Source of the DNA: Nocardia ignorata NBRC 108230
GTDB lineage: Bacteria > Actinomycetota > Actinomycetes > Mycobacteriales > Mycobacteriaceae
DNA length: 64,000 nt
Assembly: GCF_001612905.1 (NCBI RefSeq)
Contig: NZ_BDBI01000016.1
Coordinates: forward strand, 124,001 to 188,000
Direction: 5' to 3'
The position numbers and the translations under genes are program-made. Of the stretch, positions 26,901 through 34,888 are shown piece after piece. Under the pieces are notes generated by a model. It ran no database searches. It was not told the DNA's origin and saw only the letters and a program-made list of their open reading frames with translations. Within the stretch, counting starts at the first letter, position 1; each line of letters opens with the position of its first letter.

Positions 26901-27360
26901 CAACGACGAGGAGTACCGGGCCGTCGCCCGCATTCTGCAGCGGTTCTACAACATCATCCTCACCGACTGCGGCACCGGCCTGATGCACTCGGCGATGAAC
27001 GGCGTACTCGACCTGGCGCATTCGCTGGTGCTGATCTCGTCGGCGGCCATCGACGGTGCCCGCAGCGCCGCCGCGACGCTCGACTGGCTGTCGCTGCACG
27101 GGCACGACCACCTCGTGCGCAATGCGGTGGTCGTGATCAACCTCCCGCGTGAGGGTTCACCGAATGTCGGTGTACAGCAGTTGCGGGAGTACTTCCTGTC
27201 GCGCTGCCGTGCCGTGCACATCATCCCGTTCGACGAGCACCTGTCCGAAGGCGCCGAGATCGACCTGCACCGCCTGCACAAGTCGACCAAGCGCGCGTAT
27301 GTGGAGCTGGCCGCGACGGTCGCCGACGAGTTCGGCGCCGAACACAACCGCTACCGCTGA
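23965..27360 (+). CDS. EspI-like ParA/MinD-family ATPase with a long proline-rich N-terminus
   Basis: This is a protein of 1,131 residues. GTG 23965 has GGAG seven bases upstream. About residues 60-860 are low-complexity Pro/Ala/Ser/Gln sequence, including a 16-residue tandem repeat and later APDG/QPYQ-rich repeats. A basic segment (VKRVKKAPGSGWRKAVHH) leads into a ParA/MinD-type domain with the deviant Walker A motif KGGVGKTT near 890 and VIAVDANPDFGTL near 915. This order is that of EspI (Rv3876) of ESX-1 and related actinobacterial ESX ATPases, thought to regulate secretion. It sits between infA and the large ESX locus, separated from eccC by three genes, so a link to that locus is likely but not shown. 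The N-terminal region is far longer than in mycobacterial EspI. Confidence 0.85.
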   Translation: MSRNNDSLPMLPPWLSESEVTQVGYEAPVENLPQDEPIDEAPKRRRFLRGDDSARKEKKGGRRRKEREPEQTAPPSQVTGTAGHGPAFHDPQAPSTANPLMPGPSTSSAPTQGADPSWPPASTGVPWPQAQGAPNPLAPPPRSDSDGSTQQAQAGAWEQGTSATGDAAQHAAGSRSSAGAVRPREQGAPDRLMPSQPGPDAFSPWNTGQSSTPAPHSAAPTHTSSPSHSIPNAAVPPAHSGPSLPPAPAEQAAAALPTRTPAPPSEGFTPLGPSNQRSLPDLPPPPPLPDPPARPTQAPPRLLAPATPSHSDPLASPVPSPSPADPPAPPADPVSSSSPADPLAPPAVPVSSPSPAHPPAPPADPVSSSAPADPLAPPAVPMPSPSPADSPAPPAVPAWSQSPAHPQASATGAVSAPVDPLSSDTPIEALSTPSRPVAEPAPSTGGQPDPSTRDAHPEAAPHNTSGAPTSGPTTGASAASVAAESADAGYSASPSSTQIEDRADQAQAEQRGAAQGSPYSSGDVAASVAPVSPYASGEVPQGPAFSASQYDSIPGDLSHGASVHAPDAQTEMFRADDQRLQGVSPSDSAAVAQGRPPETAYRSGEFAQPAPHSRPEGTPPRHQLTPDATPSQPELAQQATADPTAQSSGATVYPAQQPIGGAYPQAPDAGPAHPYQSDGLPQYRPDGMRVQPEGTYPHGNAAQAGPNAAQTQQYSQSTAAPVQPYQAPDGSQAQPYPGPLRAPDGAPAQPYQAAAPQQFQAPDGTWSQAPNGAPVQPFHAPDGTPHSGPAQPHHAPNNVAPQHVAPQYQQPAYGQPGWGNPGYQPPSLDNVPVKRVKKAPGSGWRKAVHHVSGGAINPGMSAEERRLQELVARIRQPVRGDYRIAVLSLKGGVGKTTTTTGLGSIFASIRGDRVIAVDANPDFGTLSQRVAIQTRSTVRDLLLDPAIERYSDVRRHTSQSSSRLEVLASERDPAASESFNDEEYRAVARILQRFYNIILTDCGTGLMHSAMNGVLDLAHSLVLISSAAIDGARSAAATLDWLSLHGHDHLVRNAVVVINLPREGSPNVGVQQLREYFLSRCRAVHIIPFDEHLSEGAEIDLHRLHKSTKRAYVELAATVADEFGAEHNRYR
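24931..25170 (+). repeat. Five tandem 48-bp coding repeats in the EspI-like gene
   Basis: Five units of 16 residues lie head to tail, each of the form PADPxAPPAxPVSSxS, starting at 24931, 24979, 25027, 25075 and 25123. The units alternate between two flavours (ADPV and AVPV), suggesting duplication of a 96-bp pair. Confidence 0.85.
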
Positions 27361-27364
27361 GCGG

Positions 27365-27865
27365 TCACCATTCGGGCAGCCGACGCCGCCCGGCGAGCAC
27401 ATCGCGCACCAGATCGTCGTAGGCGTCGGCCAATTCGGCCAGGTGGTGCCAGGCGCTGTGCAGCAGCTCGTCGTTGGCGTCCAGCGTCATCAGCGCATGG
27501 TGAGCCCGCACCGAGGACTCCGCCAACCGGTCGATGACCGCGCCGATGGTTTCGGTGTGCAGCGTGGCGCCCAGTCGGTGTTGCGGCACGCCGCGCAACA
27601 CCCAGTCGTCGATGGCGAGGACCAATTCGCTTCGTCGGCAATCGATCTCACGCAACACCACGGCGTCGGTCTCGACGCGGCCGCCACGGCCGACCACCCG
27701 CTTCTCGTGCAGTACCGCGAGGTCGCGCGCGAACCACAGCAACGGCCCACCGACCACCCGGTGCCCGCGACATGCCCGGACCAGTAGGTCGGAAAAGGGC
27801 AGTAAACCGGTATCAGCCTGAGAACCTGCGGAATCGACACATCGCAATGTGTCGGGGAAAGCCAT
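27365..27865 (-). CDS. DUF4254-like protein of unknown function
   Basis: This all-helical protein of 166 residues begins MAFPDTLRCVDSAG. The central REIDCRRSELVLAIDDWV and the surrounding charged helices resemble DUF4254, whose members often carry a similar R-x-ID-x-x-R pattern near sugar-handling genes; function unknown. The start is uncertain: ATG 27865 has only GGAGAG 16 bases upstream, and a GTG at 27919 would add 18 arginine-rich residues. A strong promoter lies just upstream. The stop is four bases from the convergent EspI-like stop. Confidence 0.65.
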   Translation of the reverse strand: MAFPDTLRCVDSAGSQADTGLLPFSDLLVRACRGHRVVGGPLLWFARDLAVLHEKRVVGRGGRVETDAVVLREIDCRRSELVLAIDDWVLRGVPQHRLGATLHTETIGAVIDRLAESSVRAHHALMTLDANDELLHSAWHHLAELADAYDDLVRDVLAGRRRLPEW

Positions 27866-27942
27866 TACAACCGTAGAACTCTCCGCACCAGCCACGTTGC
27901 CTCGCCGTCGTCGCCGCACAGCACCGGATCAGGACGTTCATT

Positions 27943-27970
27943 ACAATAAACCTCGCAAGCTCACTGTCAA
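27943..27970 (-). promoter_or_regulatory. Strong-looking promoter for the DUF4254-like gene
   Basis: On the minus strand a perfect -35 TTGACA (27970-27965) is followed after 16 bases by TATTGT (27948-27943). The start point would be near 27936. This AT-rich patch stands out from its surroundings. Confidence 0.65.
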
Positions 27971-27985
27971 GCATTACTCGGCCGT

Positions 27986-28016
27986 AGGTAACCCAGACGA
28001 GTACACTTCGTTACCT
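27986..28016. promoter_or_regulatory. Candidate GntR operator overlapping a -10 box
   Basis: AGGTAAC (27986-27992) and GTTACCT (28010-28016) form a perfect inverted repeat with 17 bases between. The spacer contains TACACT (28002-28007), a good -10 box for the downstream gntR gene. Binding here would block the promoter, so autoregulation is inferred. Confidence 0.5.
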
Positions 28017-28035
28017 GCACGACCTACCGAGGAGC

Positions 28036-28848
28036 ATGATGGCGGACGGTCCGACCTATCTGCGGATCGCGAACCTCCTCCGCGAGGAGATCCGCGCGGG
28101 TACCTGGAAACCGGGCGACCGGCTGCCCAGTCATTCCGAGCTGGCCGAGCAGATGCAGGTCTCGATCACCACCGCGCGCAACGCCATCCAGGTGCTCGTC
28201 GCCGAAAACCTGGTCTATACAGCGACTTCCCGCGGAACCATCGTTCGAAACCAGGAAGTGCTCGAATCCGTGGTCACCGACCACATCCGGCGCGATCGTC
28301 CGCGCTCGGCGCACGACATCTTCGAGGAGATCGCGCGCGCGGCGAGCAGGCAACCGGCCAAGGAATTCAGCACCTGCATGGAACCGGCCGACGACCAGGT
28401 CGCGCACTGGCTCGGCGTCCCGCCCGCCTCCTGGGTGCTGGCCCGGACGGTGGTCCAGTACCTCGACAACGAACCGTGGTCGTGGGAGGTGAGTTTCTAT
28501 CCGCGCGACCTCGCCGAGGCAGCCGGGATCGATTCACCGCACGACATCCCCGAGGGCACCACACGGCGCCTGGCCGACCGGGGCTACGGCGAGACCGCGC
28601 ACCGCGACACGGTCGTCGCCCGGCCCGCGACCGCGGAGGAGGCGGTGGTGCTCGGCGTCGCGACCGGCACCGTACTGCTGGATCATCTGCGTATCGGAGC
28701 CAATCACGAACGGGTCACCCGGGCGACCCGTCACCGCTCCCTGGCCGGCCGCAACCGGTTGGCCTACCAACTCGGCGACGAGGCGGGGACCGCCGTCATC
28801 GCCCGCACTCTCGGCATCGCACCCGGTCACGCCGTTGCGTTGCCATGA
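28036..28848 (+). CDS. GntR/HutC-family transcriptional regulator
   Basis: This regulator of 270 residues has an N-terminal winged helix (about residues 5-70: YLRIANLLREEIRAGTWKPGDRLPS, then SITTARNAIQVLVAENLV). A UTRA-type effector domain follows to about residue 240. HutC-type members sense small metabolites such as amino acids or sugar phosphates; the ligand here is unknown. ATG 28036 or the adjacent ATG 28039 is possible, and GAGGAG fits the second better. Its last codons overlap the acetyltransferase start as ATGA, so the two are co-expressed. Confidence 0.92.
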   Translation: MMADGPTYLRIANLLREEIRAGTWKPGDRLPSHSELAEQMQVSITTARNAIQVLVAENLVYTATSRGTIVRNQEVLESVVTDHIRRDRPRSAHDIFEEIARAASRQPAKEFSTCMEPADDQVAHWLGVPPASWVLARTVVQYLDNEPWSWEVSFYPRDLAEAAGIDSPHDIPEGTTRRLADRGYGETAHRDTVVARPATAEEAVVLGVATGTVLLDHLRIGANHERVTRATRHRSLAGRNRLAYQLGDEAGTAVIARTLGIAPGHAVALP

Positions 28849-29417
28849 CCGCGCGGATGCGGCAGGCCACCCTCGGTGACCTGCCGCTGATCTGCCGCCT
28901 GCGGGTGCAGCGCACCGCATGGCTGGCCGCACGCGGTTCGGATCAATGGACGGTGGCGGGCAAGGGCCGTCCGATCGAAATCTTCGCCGATGCGGTTGGC
29001 CGCGCGCTCGACGCGGGCGAGACCTGGATCGCCGAGGTGGACGACGAACCGGCGGGCACGATCACCGTCAACCGACGCGCCGATCCCGGACTGTGGTCGC
29101 CGTGGGAGCTCGCCGAGGCGGTGGTGGTGCACTTCATGATCGTCGATCTGCGATTCGCGGGCAGGCAGGTCGGCCGCCATCTGCTCGACCACGCCGACCG
29201 GGTGGCGCAGCTCGCGGACCGCCAGTGGGTTCGTCTCGACGCGTGGACCACCAATTCCGACCTGCACGACTACTACCGCAGGGCCGGTTTCCGGCTCGCC
29301 AGGATCGCAGGCCCTGGCGCCACCGGCCCGTCGCGCGCGCTGTTCGAGCGCCGCACGGCCCCGCGGGTACGACCCGGGACAAATGCCCCGGGCTCCTACT
29401 CCTTGCAGCGCAATTAG
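28845..29417 (+). CDS. GNAT-family N-acetyltransferase
   Basis: This 190-residue protein is translationally coupled to the upstream GntR gene by an ATGA overlap. The acetyl-CoA-binding motif A is visible as FMIVDLRFAGRQVGRHLLDHA (strand 4 and the pyrophosphate loop). LDAWTTNSDLHDYYRRAGF follows, the usual GNAT strand 5/helix. The N-terminal RQATLGDLPLICRLR start is also typical. The acceptor substrate is unknown; adjacency suggests it modifies a compound or peptide sensed by the regulator. Its stop overlaps the convergent eccC stop by four bases. The C-terminal 25 residues are basic and poorly structured. Confidence 0.88.
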   Translation: MTARMRQATLGDLPLICRLRVQRTAWLAARGSDQWTVAGKGRPIEIFADAVGRALDAGETWIAEVDDEPAGTITVNRRADPGLWSPWELAEAVVVHFMIVDLRFAGRQVGRHLLDHADRVAQLADRQWVRLDAWTTNSDLHDYYRRAGFRLARIAGPGATGPSRALFERRTAPRVRPGTNAPGSYSLQRN

Positions 29418-32400
29418 AGCGGTGGCAGGTCGGCGATCTGGACGAGTTCGATGCCGAGACTGCGCGAGACGAGGGTGCCTCGGCCGGGTGGCATCTTGCT
29501 CGGGCGTACGTCGCCGACGAGTTTTCCTTCTTCGCGTGAGCCGCTCATGATGAGCGTTTGCACCGACATGTTCTTCATTCCGCCGAGTACCGAATCGAAG
29601 AGCGCGCGGGAGGCGCCGCCGATGCGGCGGGCCACGATCAGGTGCAGACCGATGTCGCGTGCCTGGGGTAGGTACTCGAGTAGTGGGGAGAACGGGTTCG
29701 TCGATCCGGTGACGACCATGTCGTAGTCGTCGACCACGACGTAGATCTCCGGGCCCGACCACCAGCTGCGATCACGCAGCTGCTGCTGGGTGATGTCGGA
29801 GCCGGGGATGCGCTTGCTGAGATAGCCCGCCACCTCCGAGATCATCGGCCCGCAGGTCTGTGACGACGTGGAGTATCCGGCGAGCTGGTCGCCGTCGAGC
29901 ACGCCGAGCATGGTGCGCCGGTAGTCGATGAGGATCACCCGCGCCTCGTCGGCGGTGGACTGTTCGGCGATGCTCATCACGATATTGCGCAGCAGCGTGG
30001 TCTTGCCGCATTCCACGTCGGCGAAGGCCATGAAGTGCGGTTCCACAGCGAAATCCAGGACCAGCGGCTGCAATTCGGACTCGCCCAGGCCCACGACGAT
30101 CTTGCTGCGGTCCAGGTGCACGCCCTCGGCCTTGGCGGCGGCGACCACCTGGTCGCGGGGCACGCTCAGCGGCAGCATGCGCACTTCCGGGGCCCGCCTG
30201 CCCTGGTAGAGAGTCGTGAGTTCCTCGCGGGCCCGGGTGACACCGTCGGCGATGGTCGTGGGATCGGAGTCGGAATCCAAGCGCGGCAACGCGATCAGCA
30301 TGTGCAGTTGCTCCGGCGTGAGACCGCGGCCCGGCCTGCCGACCGGAACCTGGTGGGCGGTCCGGCGATTCATCTCCGAGTCGCCGGGGTCACCGAGGCG
30401 CAGCTCGAGCCGGGTGCCGATCTGGTCCTTGACGACCGGGCGGATCTCGGCCCAGCGCGAGGCACCGATCATCAGGTGGATACCGAAGGAAAGACCCTGG
30501 GTGGCAATGGCGTTGATCTGCGGTTCGAGTACCTCGAACTCCTCGCGGATGGCGCTCCAGCCGTCGATGACGAGGAACACGTCGCCGAACAGGTCGGCGG
30601 CGAGCGGGTCGCCTGCCGGGGCCTTGGTCCCGTTGATCTGGCGGGCCTCAAGAGCGGAGAACTTGCGCCTGCGGAACTCGGCCATGGATTCGATGCCGAG
30701 TTCGGCGAAGCGCTCCTCGCGCTGGCGCATGAGCGAGGTGAGTTCGGCGACGGTGCGGCGCACCCGGTCGCCGTCGAGGCGACCGGCCACCGAGCCGACA
30801 TGCGGGACGCCGACCAGACCGGCCATACTGCCGCCACCGAAGTCGAGGCAGTAGAACTGCACCTGTTCGGGGGTGTGGGTCGCGGCGGCGGCCATGATGA
30901 TGGTGCGCAGGGTCGTCGACTTGCCCGACTGCGGACCACCGACCACGGCCACATTGCCCTGGGCGCCCGCGAGGCTGATGGTGAGCACATCGCGGCGCTG
31001 CTCGTACGGCTTGTCCACCACGCCGATCGGCATCCACAGCTGACCGTGCCGGTTCACCGGCGAACGCCAGTCGGGATCGGGCAGCAGCATGTCGGCGGTG
31101 GGAGACTCCTCCAGCGGCGGCAACCACACCTCGTGGGCGGGGCGGCCGTGACCGGTGAGCCGCTTGACGACGACGTCGAGCAGCGAGTCGGGGATGCCCT
31201 CCTCGCCTGCGACAGCGCCGCTCGGCGGTGGCGGCGGCAGTTCCGGCCTGGCACGCTGGGCAGGCTCGTCTGCCTCCTCGGCTGCCGCCTCGGTGACCTC
31301 GACCGGCGCGGCGGTGAATTCCACCAGGCGCTGCCTGCCGACCGGGGCGCCGTCGTCGTCGACGACAGTGCCCGCCGGTGCGACGTACGGGCCGGACACA
31401 TAGCTCGCGTTGAACCGGAGCGGTTCGGACGCATCGCTTTTCAGGTAGCCCGCGCCGGGCACGCTCGGCAGGTGGTAGGCGTCGGTGATGCCGAGCACCG
31501 CGCGCGACTCGTTGGCCGAGAACGTGCGAAGACCGATCCGGTAGGACAGGTGCGACTCCAGGCCGCGCAGTTTGTTCTCCTCGAGCCGCTGCGAGGCCAG
31601 CAGCAGATGCACGTGCAGCGAGCGGCCGAGTCGGCCGATCATCACGAACAGTTCCGCGAAATCCGGTTTCTGCGAGAGCAATTCGGAGAACTCGTCGACG
31701 ACCACGAACAGCGCGGGTAGCGGGTCGAGTGGAACGCCTGCGGCCCTGGCCTTTTCGTAGTCGGTGACGTTGGCGTAGTTGCCCGCCGAACGCAGCAACT
31801 CCTGGCGGCGGTTCATCTCACCGGCCAGGGCGTCCTTCATACGGTCGACCAGCGAGAGTTCTTCCTCGAGGTTGGTGATGACCGCCGCCACGTGCGGCAG
31901 CGAGTCGAGCCCGAGGAAGGTGGCGCCACCCTTGAAGTCGACGAGCACCAGATTCAGCGCGTCCGGCGAATGCGTGGTGACCAGCGAAAGCACCAGTGTG
32001 CGAAGGAATTCCGACTTGCCGGAGCCGGTGGCGCCGATGCACAGACCGTGCGGGCCCATACCGTTCTCGGCAGATTCCTTGATATCGATCTCGACGGGCG
32101 TGCCGTCGGGGGTGATGCCGATAGGCACCCTGAGACGTTCGCGGGCCGTCCGCGGACGCCATACCTTCGACGGGTCGATCTGGGCGGCATCGGGGATCTT
32201 GAGCAACGCCATCAGGCCCGGATCGGCGGTGGTCCCCTCCCCCAGGCTCACGATCTGGGCCGCTGTGGCCAGTCGGTACCTGGCCAGGGTGCGGGCGAAG
32301 GACTCGGCTTCGGCGAGGCTGACGGTGTCGGCGATGGCGAACTTCTCCACACCGGAGGCGCTGCGTGCCGAGACCTCGCCCGCCTCGGCGACCAGTTGCA

Positions 32401-33478
32401 GACCGCGGCGCGCGGCCAGGCCGTTCTCCGGGGCGGTGAGGTCGAGGACGGTCACCGAGTCGAGGCCGGACTCGCTGATGAGGCGCTCGTTACCGCTGAC
32501 GTACCCGTCGTCGATGATGACGACCAGGTGCAACCGCCCCTGGGTCGGCTGCGGATTGCGCATGAAGCGCCCGCGTTCCATCAGCTCCGAGGCGAGCGCG
32601 GTCTCGAGTTCACCGAGCGAGGTGTACATCATCCGGGCCGAACCAAGGCTGTCGCGCTGGTTCGGGTGTTGCAGGTGCGGCAGCCATTTCGCCCACGCCC
32701 ACGGCCCGTCCGGGTCGGCACAGACGATGGCGACGGCCAGGTGATCGGGTCCGTGGAAGGTGGCCAGCTCCATCAGCATGGAGCGAACGAGCATCCGCGA
32801 ATCCTCGGTGGGCCCTGCGATATTGATGGCCGGAAAGGCGCGCAACGACACCGCGGTCGGCAGCTCGTGCACCACGGAGTGGGTGCGGACGAAGCGGCGA
32901 AGGGCCACGGTGGAGACGGGTTCGAGGTCTTCGAGTGGACCGGTCTCGGGGCGTGCCAGTTTGGTGGCGAGTCGATGGCTGCCGACACCGACCCGGACAT
33001 GCCCGAAGTCGGGGTCGGCCGGTCGGCGTTCCCACATCCGGCGACCGCCGATCAGCGAGGGCAGATCCGCGGGCTCCGGGTGACTCCAGCCGAGCGCCTC
33101 GAGCTGCTTGCCGCCGGTGCGTCGCACGTCCTTGCGCACCTGGTCGAGGTAGCGGAAATAGTCCTTGCGCTCCTCGTTCAGTTCGACGGCACGCTTGCCG
33201 CCACCACCGCGAACACCGGCCATCATGCCCGCCATCGACATGATCATCATCATCGGGAACATCATCGACATGGGGTTGGCGAGCATATTGCGGCCCATGG
33301 TCGCCATCATCGCGATCATGCCGATCACAGCGACGATCATCACTACCGGCATGATCTTCATCATCAACGGCGCCGGCAGCGCGCGCGGCACTTCGGGTGG
33401 CGCGGTGAGTGCCACCTCGCCACCCGGTGCGCGCGGCGGCGCGATCCGTGGGCGACGGACGAATCCTTCGGTAGCCAT
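29414..33478 (-). CDS. eccC: ESX secretion ATPase EccC (second locus)
   Basis: This 1,354-residue fused EccC is parallel in layout to the ESX-4 copy. Membrane helices lie at about residues 37-85. Walker A motifs are GATGSGKSE near 483, GGPQSGKST near 849 and a variant ADVECGKTT near 1155 in which the first glycine is alanine. ATPase 1 keeps the acidic Walker B (VVVDEF), whereas ATPase 2 has VIDGW. An inserted Pro/Glu-rich loop near residues 720-750 (EAAAEEADEPAQRA) is not in the ESX-4 copy. AAAGGA precedes the start. It is the last gene of the leftward set eccD-mycP-eccC, 12 bases after mycP. This ATPase probably recognises the Esx and PE-PPE substrates encoded to the right. Confidence 0.97.
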   Translation of the reverse strand: MATEGFVRRPRIAPPRAPGGEVALTAPPEVPRALPAPLMMKIMPVVMIVAVIGMIAMMATMGRNMLANPMSMMFPMMMIMSMAGMMAGVRGGGGKRAVELNEERKDYFRYLDQVRKDVRRTGGKQLEALGWSHPEPADLPSLIGGRRMWERRPADPDFGHVRVGVGSHRLATKLARPETGPLEDLEPVSTVALRRFVRTHSVVHELPTAVSLRAFPAINIAGPTEDSRMLVRSMLMELATFHGPDHLAVAIVCADPDGPWAWAKWLPHLQHPNQRDSLGSARMMYTSLGELETALASELMERGRFMRNPQPTQGRLHLVVIIDDGYVSGNERLISESGLDSVTVLDLTAPENGLAARRGLQLVAEAGEVSARSASGVEKFAIADTVSLAEAESFARTLARYRLATAAQIVSLGEGTTADPGLMALLKIPDAAQIDPSKVWRPRTARERLRVPIGITPDGTPVEIDIKESAENGMGPHGLCIGATGSGKSEFLRTLVLSLVTTHSPDALNLVLVDFKGGATFLGLDSLPHVAAVITNLEEELSLVDRMKDALAGEMNRRQELLRSAGNYANVTDYEKARAAGVPLDPLPALFVVVDEFSELLSQKPDFAELFVMIGRLGRSLHVHLLLASQRLEENKLRGLESHLSYRIGLRTFSANESRAVLGITDAYHLPSVPGAGYLKSDASEPLRFNASYVSGPYVAPAGTVVDDDGAPVGRQRLVEFTAAPVEVTEAAAEEADEPAQRARPELPPPPPSGAVAGEEGIPDSLLDVVVKRLTGHGRPAHEVWLPPLEESPTADMLLPDPDWRSPVNRHGQLWMPIGVVDKPYEQRRDVLTISLAGAQGNVAVVGGPQSGKSTTLRTIIMAAAATHTPEQVQFYCLDFGGGSMAGLVGVPHVGSVAGRLDGDRVRRTVAELTSLMRQREERFAELGIESMAEFRRRKFSALEARQINGTKAPAGDPLAADLFGDVFLVIDGWSAIREEFEVLEPQINAIATQGLSFGIHLMIGASRWAEIRPVVKDQIGTRLELRLGDPGDSEMNRRTAHQVPVGRPGRGLTPEQLHMLIALPRLDSDSDPTTIADGVTRAREELTTLYQGRRAPEVRMLPLSVPRDQVVAAAKAEGVHLDRSKIVVGLGESELQPLVLDFAVEPHFMAFADVECGKTTLLRNIVMSIAEQSTADEARVILIDYRRTMLGVLDGDQLAGYSTSSQTCGPMISEVAGYLSKRIPGSDITQQQLRDRSWWSGPEIYVVVDDYDMVVTGSTNPFSPLLEYLPQARDIGLHLIVARRIGGASRALFDSVLGGMKNMSVQTLIMSGSREEGKLVGDVRPSKMPPGRGTLVSRSLGIELVQIADLPPL

Positions 33479-33490
33479 GGTTCCTTTCGA

Positions 33491-34888
33491 TTACGGCTCG
33501 AGGTCGAGCTCGGCCCGTTTTCGCCGGTAGGGGTAGGCCAGGCCGAGCCCGATGAGCAGACCGCCGAGTACCGCGGTCGTGCCGATCACGGCGATGCGGC
33601 GCGCGCGAGGGTCGGGGCCGGGCGGCAGCACCGGCGCGGCGACCAGGTGGGGCACGTCGGCGCCCTCGGCGACGGGCTGGTCGGGCAGCTGCGCGGTGAG
33701 GGCGGCCAGTGGATCGATCAGGCCGTGGCCGATGCCGTCGTCGCGGCCGTTGCCCGGCCCGTGCGCGGTGCGGGTGATGCGGTCCATCACCTGTTGCGCG
33801 GTGAGTTCGGGGAAACGCGAACGGACAAGGGCGGCAAGGCCTGCCACGTAGGGTGCCGCGAAACTGGTGCCTTCGATGGGCCGGACGCCCTCGGTGGTCT
33901 GCACGCCGTCGACCAGACCGGTACCTCCCGGTTTGCTGTCGAGGGACACGATGTTGCGCCCGATCGCGGCGACGCCCACCCACGGTCCGCGCAGCGACAG
34001 CTCCGACGGGCCGCCGTCGGCGTCCACCGAGCCGACCGTCAGCACATAGGGCGCGAACCAGGCCGGGCTGGCGACGGTGCTCACCGACGACCACCCCGAG
34101 GACTTGTTCTGTTCCTTGCACGCCCCGTCGGTCTGGACGTTGCCCGCCGCCGCCACGACGACGACATTGCGGTCGTAGGCGTACTTCACCGCGGCACCCA
34201 GCGAGGCATCGGCGGTATCGGAACCCGCCGGGCTGCACGCCACTTCGGAGATATTGATGACGGTGGCGCCCATGTCGACGGCACGGACGACCGCGGCGGC
34301 GAGGGTGAGCACACTGCCGTAGCCGTCGTTGCTGATCTCGCCGGGGTCCTGGCCACCCTGCTTGTTCACCGGTTCGAAGGCGAGGCTGAGCTGGCGGATG
34401 GACAGGATCTGGGCGTCGGGGGCCACACCGACGAACGCGTCGTCGGGGCTCGGCTTGGCGGCGATGATGCCCGCGACCAGGGTGCCGTGCCCGTCGCAGT
34501 CCTCGGTGCCGTCGGAGCCGGAGACGTAGTCACCGCCCGGCTGGAGGTCGGGTAACCGCGGATGCCGTTGCACGCCGGTGTCGATCACCGCCACCTTCTG
34601 CCCCGCGCCACGGCTGAACTTCCAGGCCGAAGGCAGGTTGAGCACCTGCTGGGAGATGGGCGGTTCCGAGGGCGGTGACCCGGTGAGCAGCGGTTCGCTG
34701 CACAGAGCCGAGGGTTCGGTGGGTTCCAGCGGTGCCGGGCGCCCACTCAGCCCTGCGGCCGCACCGAGCGCGCCCGCGTCGATCTGTGGCGGCGAAACGG
34801 CCTGCGCCGGCGAAGCGAAGCTCAGACCCGCACCGAGAACCAAGGTGGCACAACCGAATCGGAGCGCCCGGCGACCGGAGCCGGTCAT
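33491..34888 (-). CDS. mycP: Mycosin, ESX-associated subtilisin-like protease
   Basis: This 465-residue membrane-anchored serine protease stabilises the type VII complex and trims substrates. A signal peptide (FGCATLVLGAGLSFASPAQA) precedes the subtilase domain. The catalytic triad is present as Asp near residue 102 (VAVIDTGV), His near 132 (DGHGTLVAG) and Ser near 341 (GTSFAAPYVAG). Cysteines in the inserted loops are as in mycosins. A C-terminal membrane helix (about 430-455) ends in a short basic tail. The start ATG overlaps the eccD stop (ATGA); the much longer open frame upstream is an antisense-style artefact. It is the only mycosin in the window. Confidence 0.96.
   Translation of the reverse strand: MTGSGRRALRFGCATLVLGAGLSFASPAQAVSPPQIDAGALGAAAGLSGRPAPLEPTEPSALCSEPLLTGSPPSEPPISQQVLNLPSAWKFSRGAGQKVAVIDTGVQRHPRLPDLQPGGDYVSGSDGTEDCDGHGTLVAGIIAAKPSPDDAFVGVAPDAQILSIRQLSLAFEPVNKQGGQDPGEISNDGYGSVLTLAAAVVRAVDMGATVINISEVACSPAGSDTADASLGAAVKYAYDRNVVVVAAAGNVQTDGACKEQNKSSGWSSVSTVASPAWFAPYVLTVGSVDADGGPSELSLRGPWVGVAAIGRNIVSLDSKPGGTGLVDGVQTTEGVRPIEGTSFAAPYVAGLAALVRSRFPELTAQQVMDRITRTAHGPGNGRDDGIGHGLIDPLAALTAQLPDQPVAEGADVPHLVAAPVLPPGPDPRARRIAVIGTTAVLGGLLIGLGLAYPYRRKRAELDLEP

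Noticed and set aside
31892..34555. 887-residue plus-strand open frame antisense to eccC and mycP
   Set aside because: It is a GC-rich shadow frame spanning two well-supported genes on the other strand.
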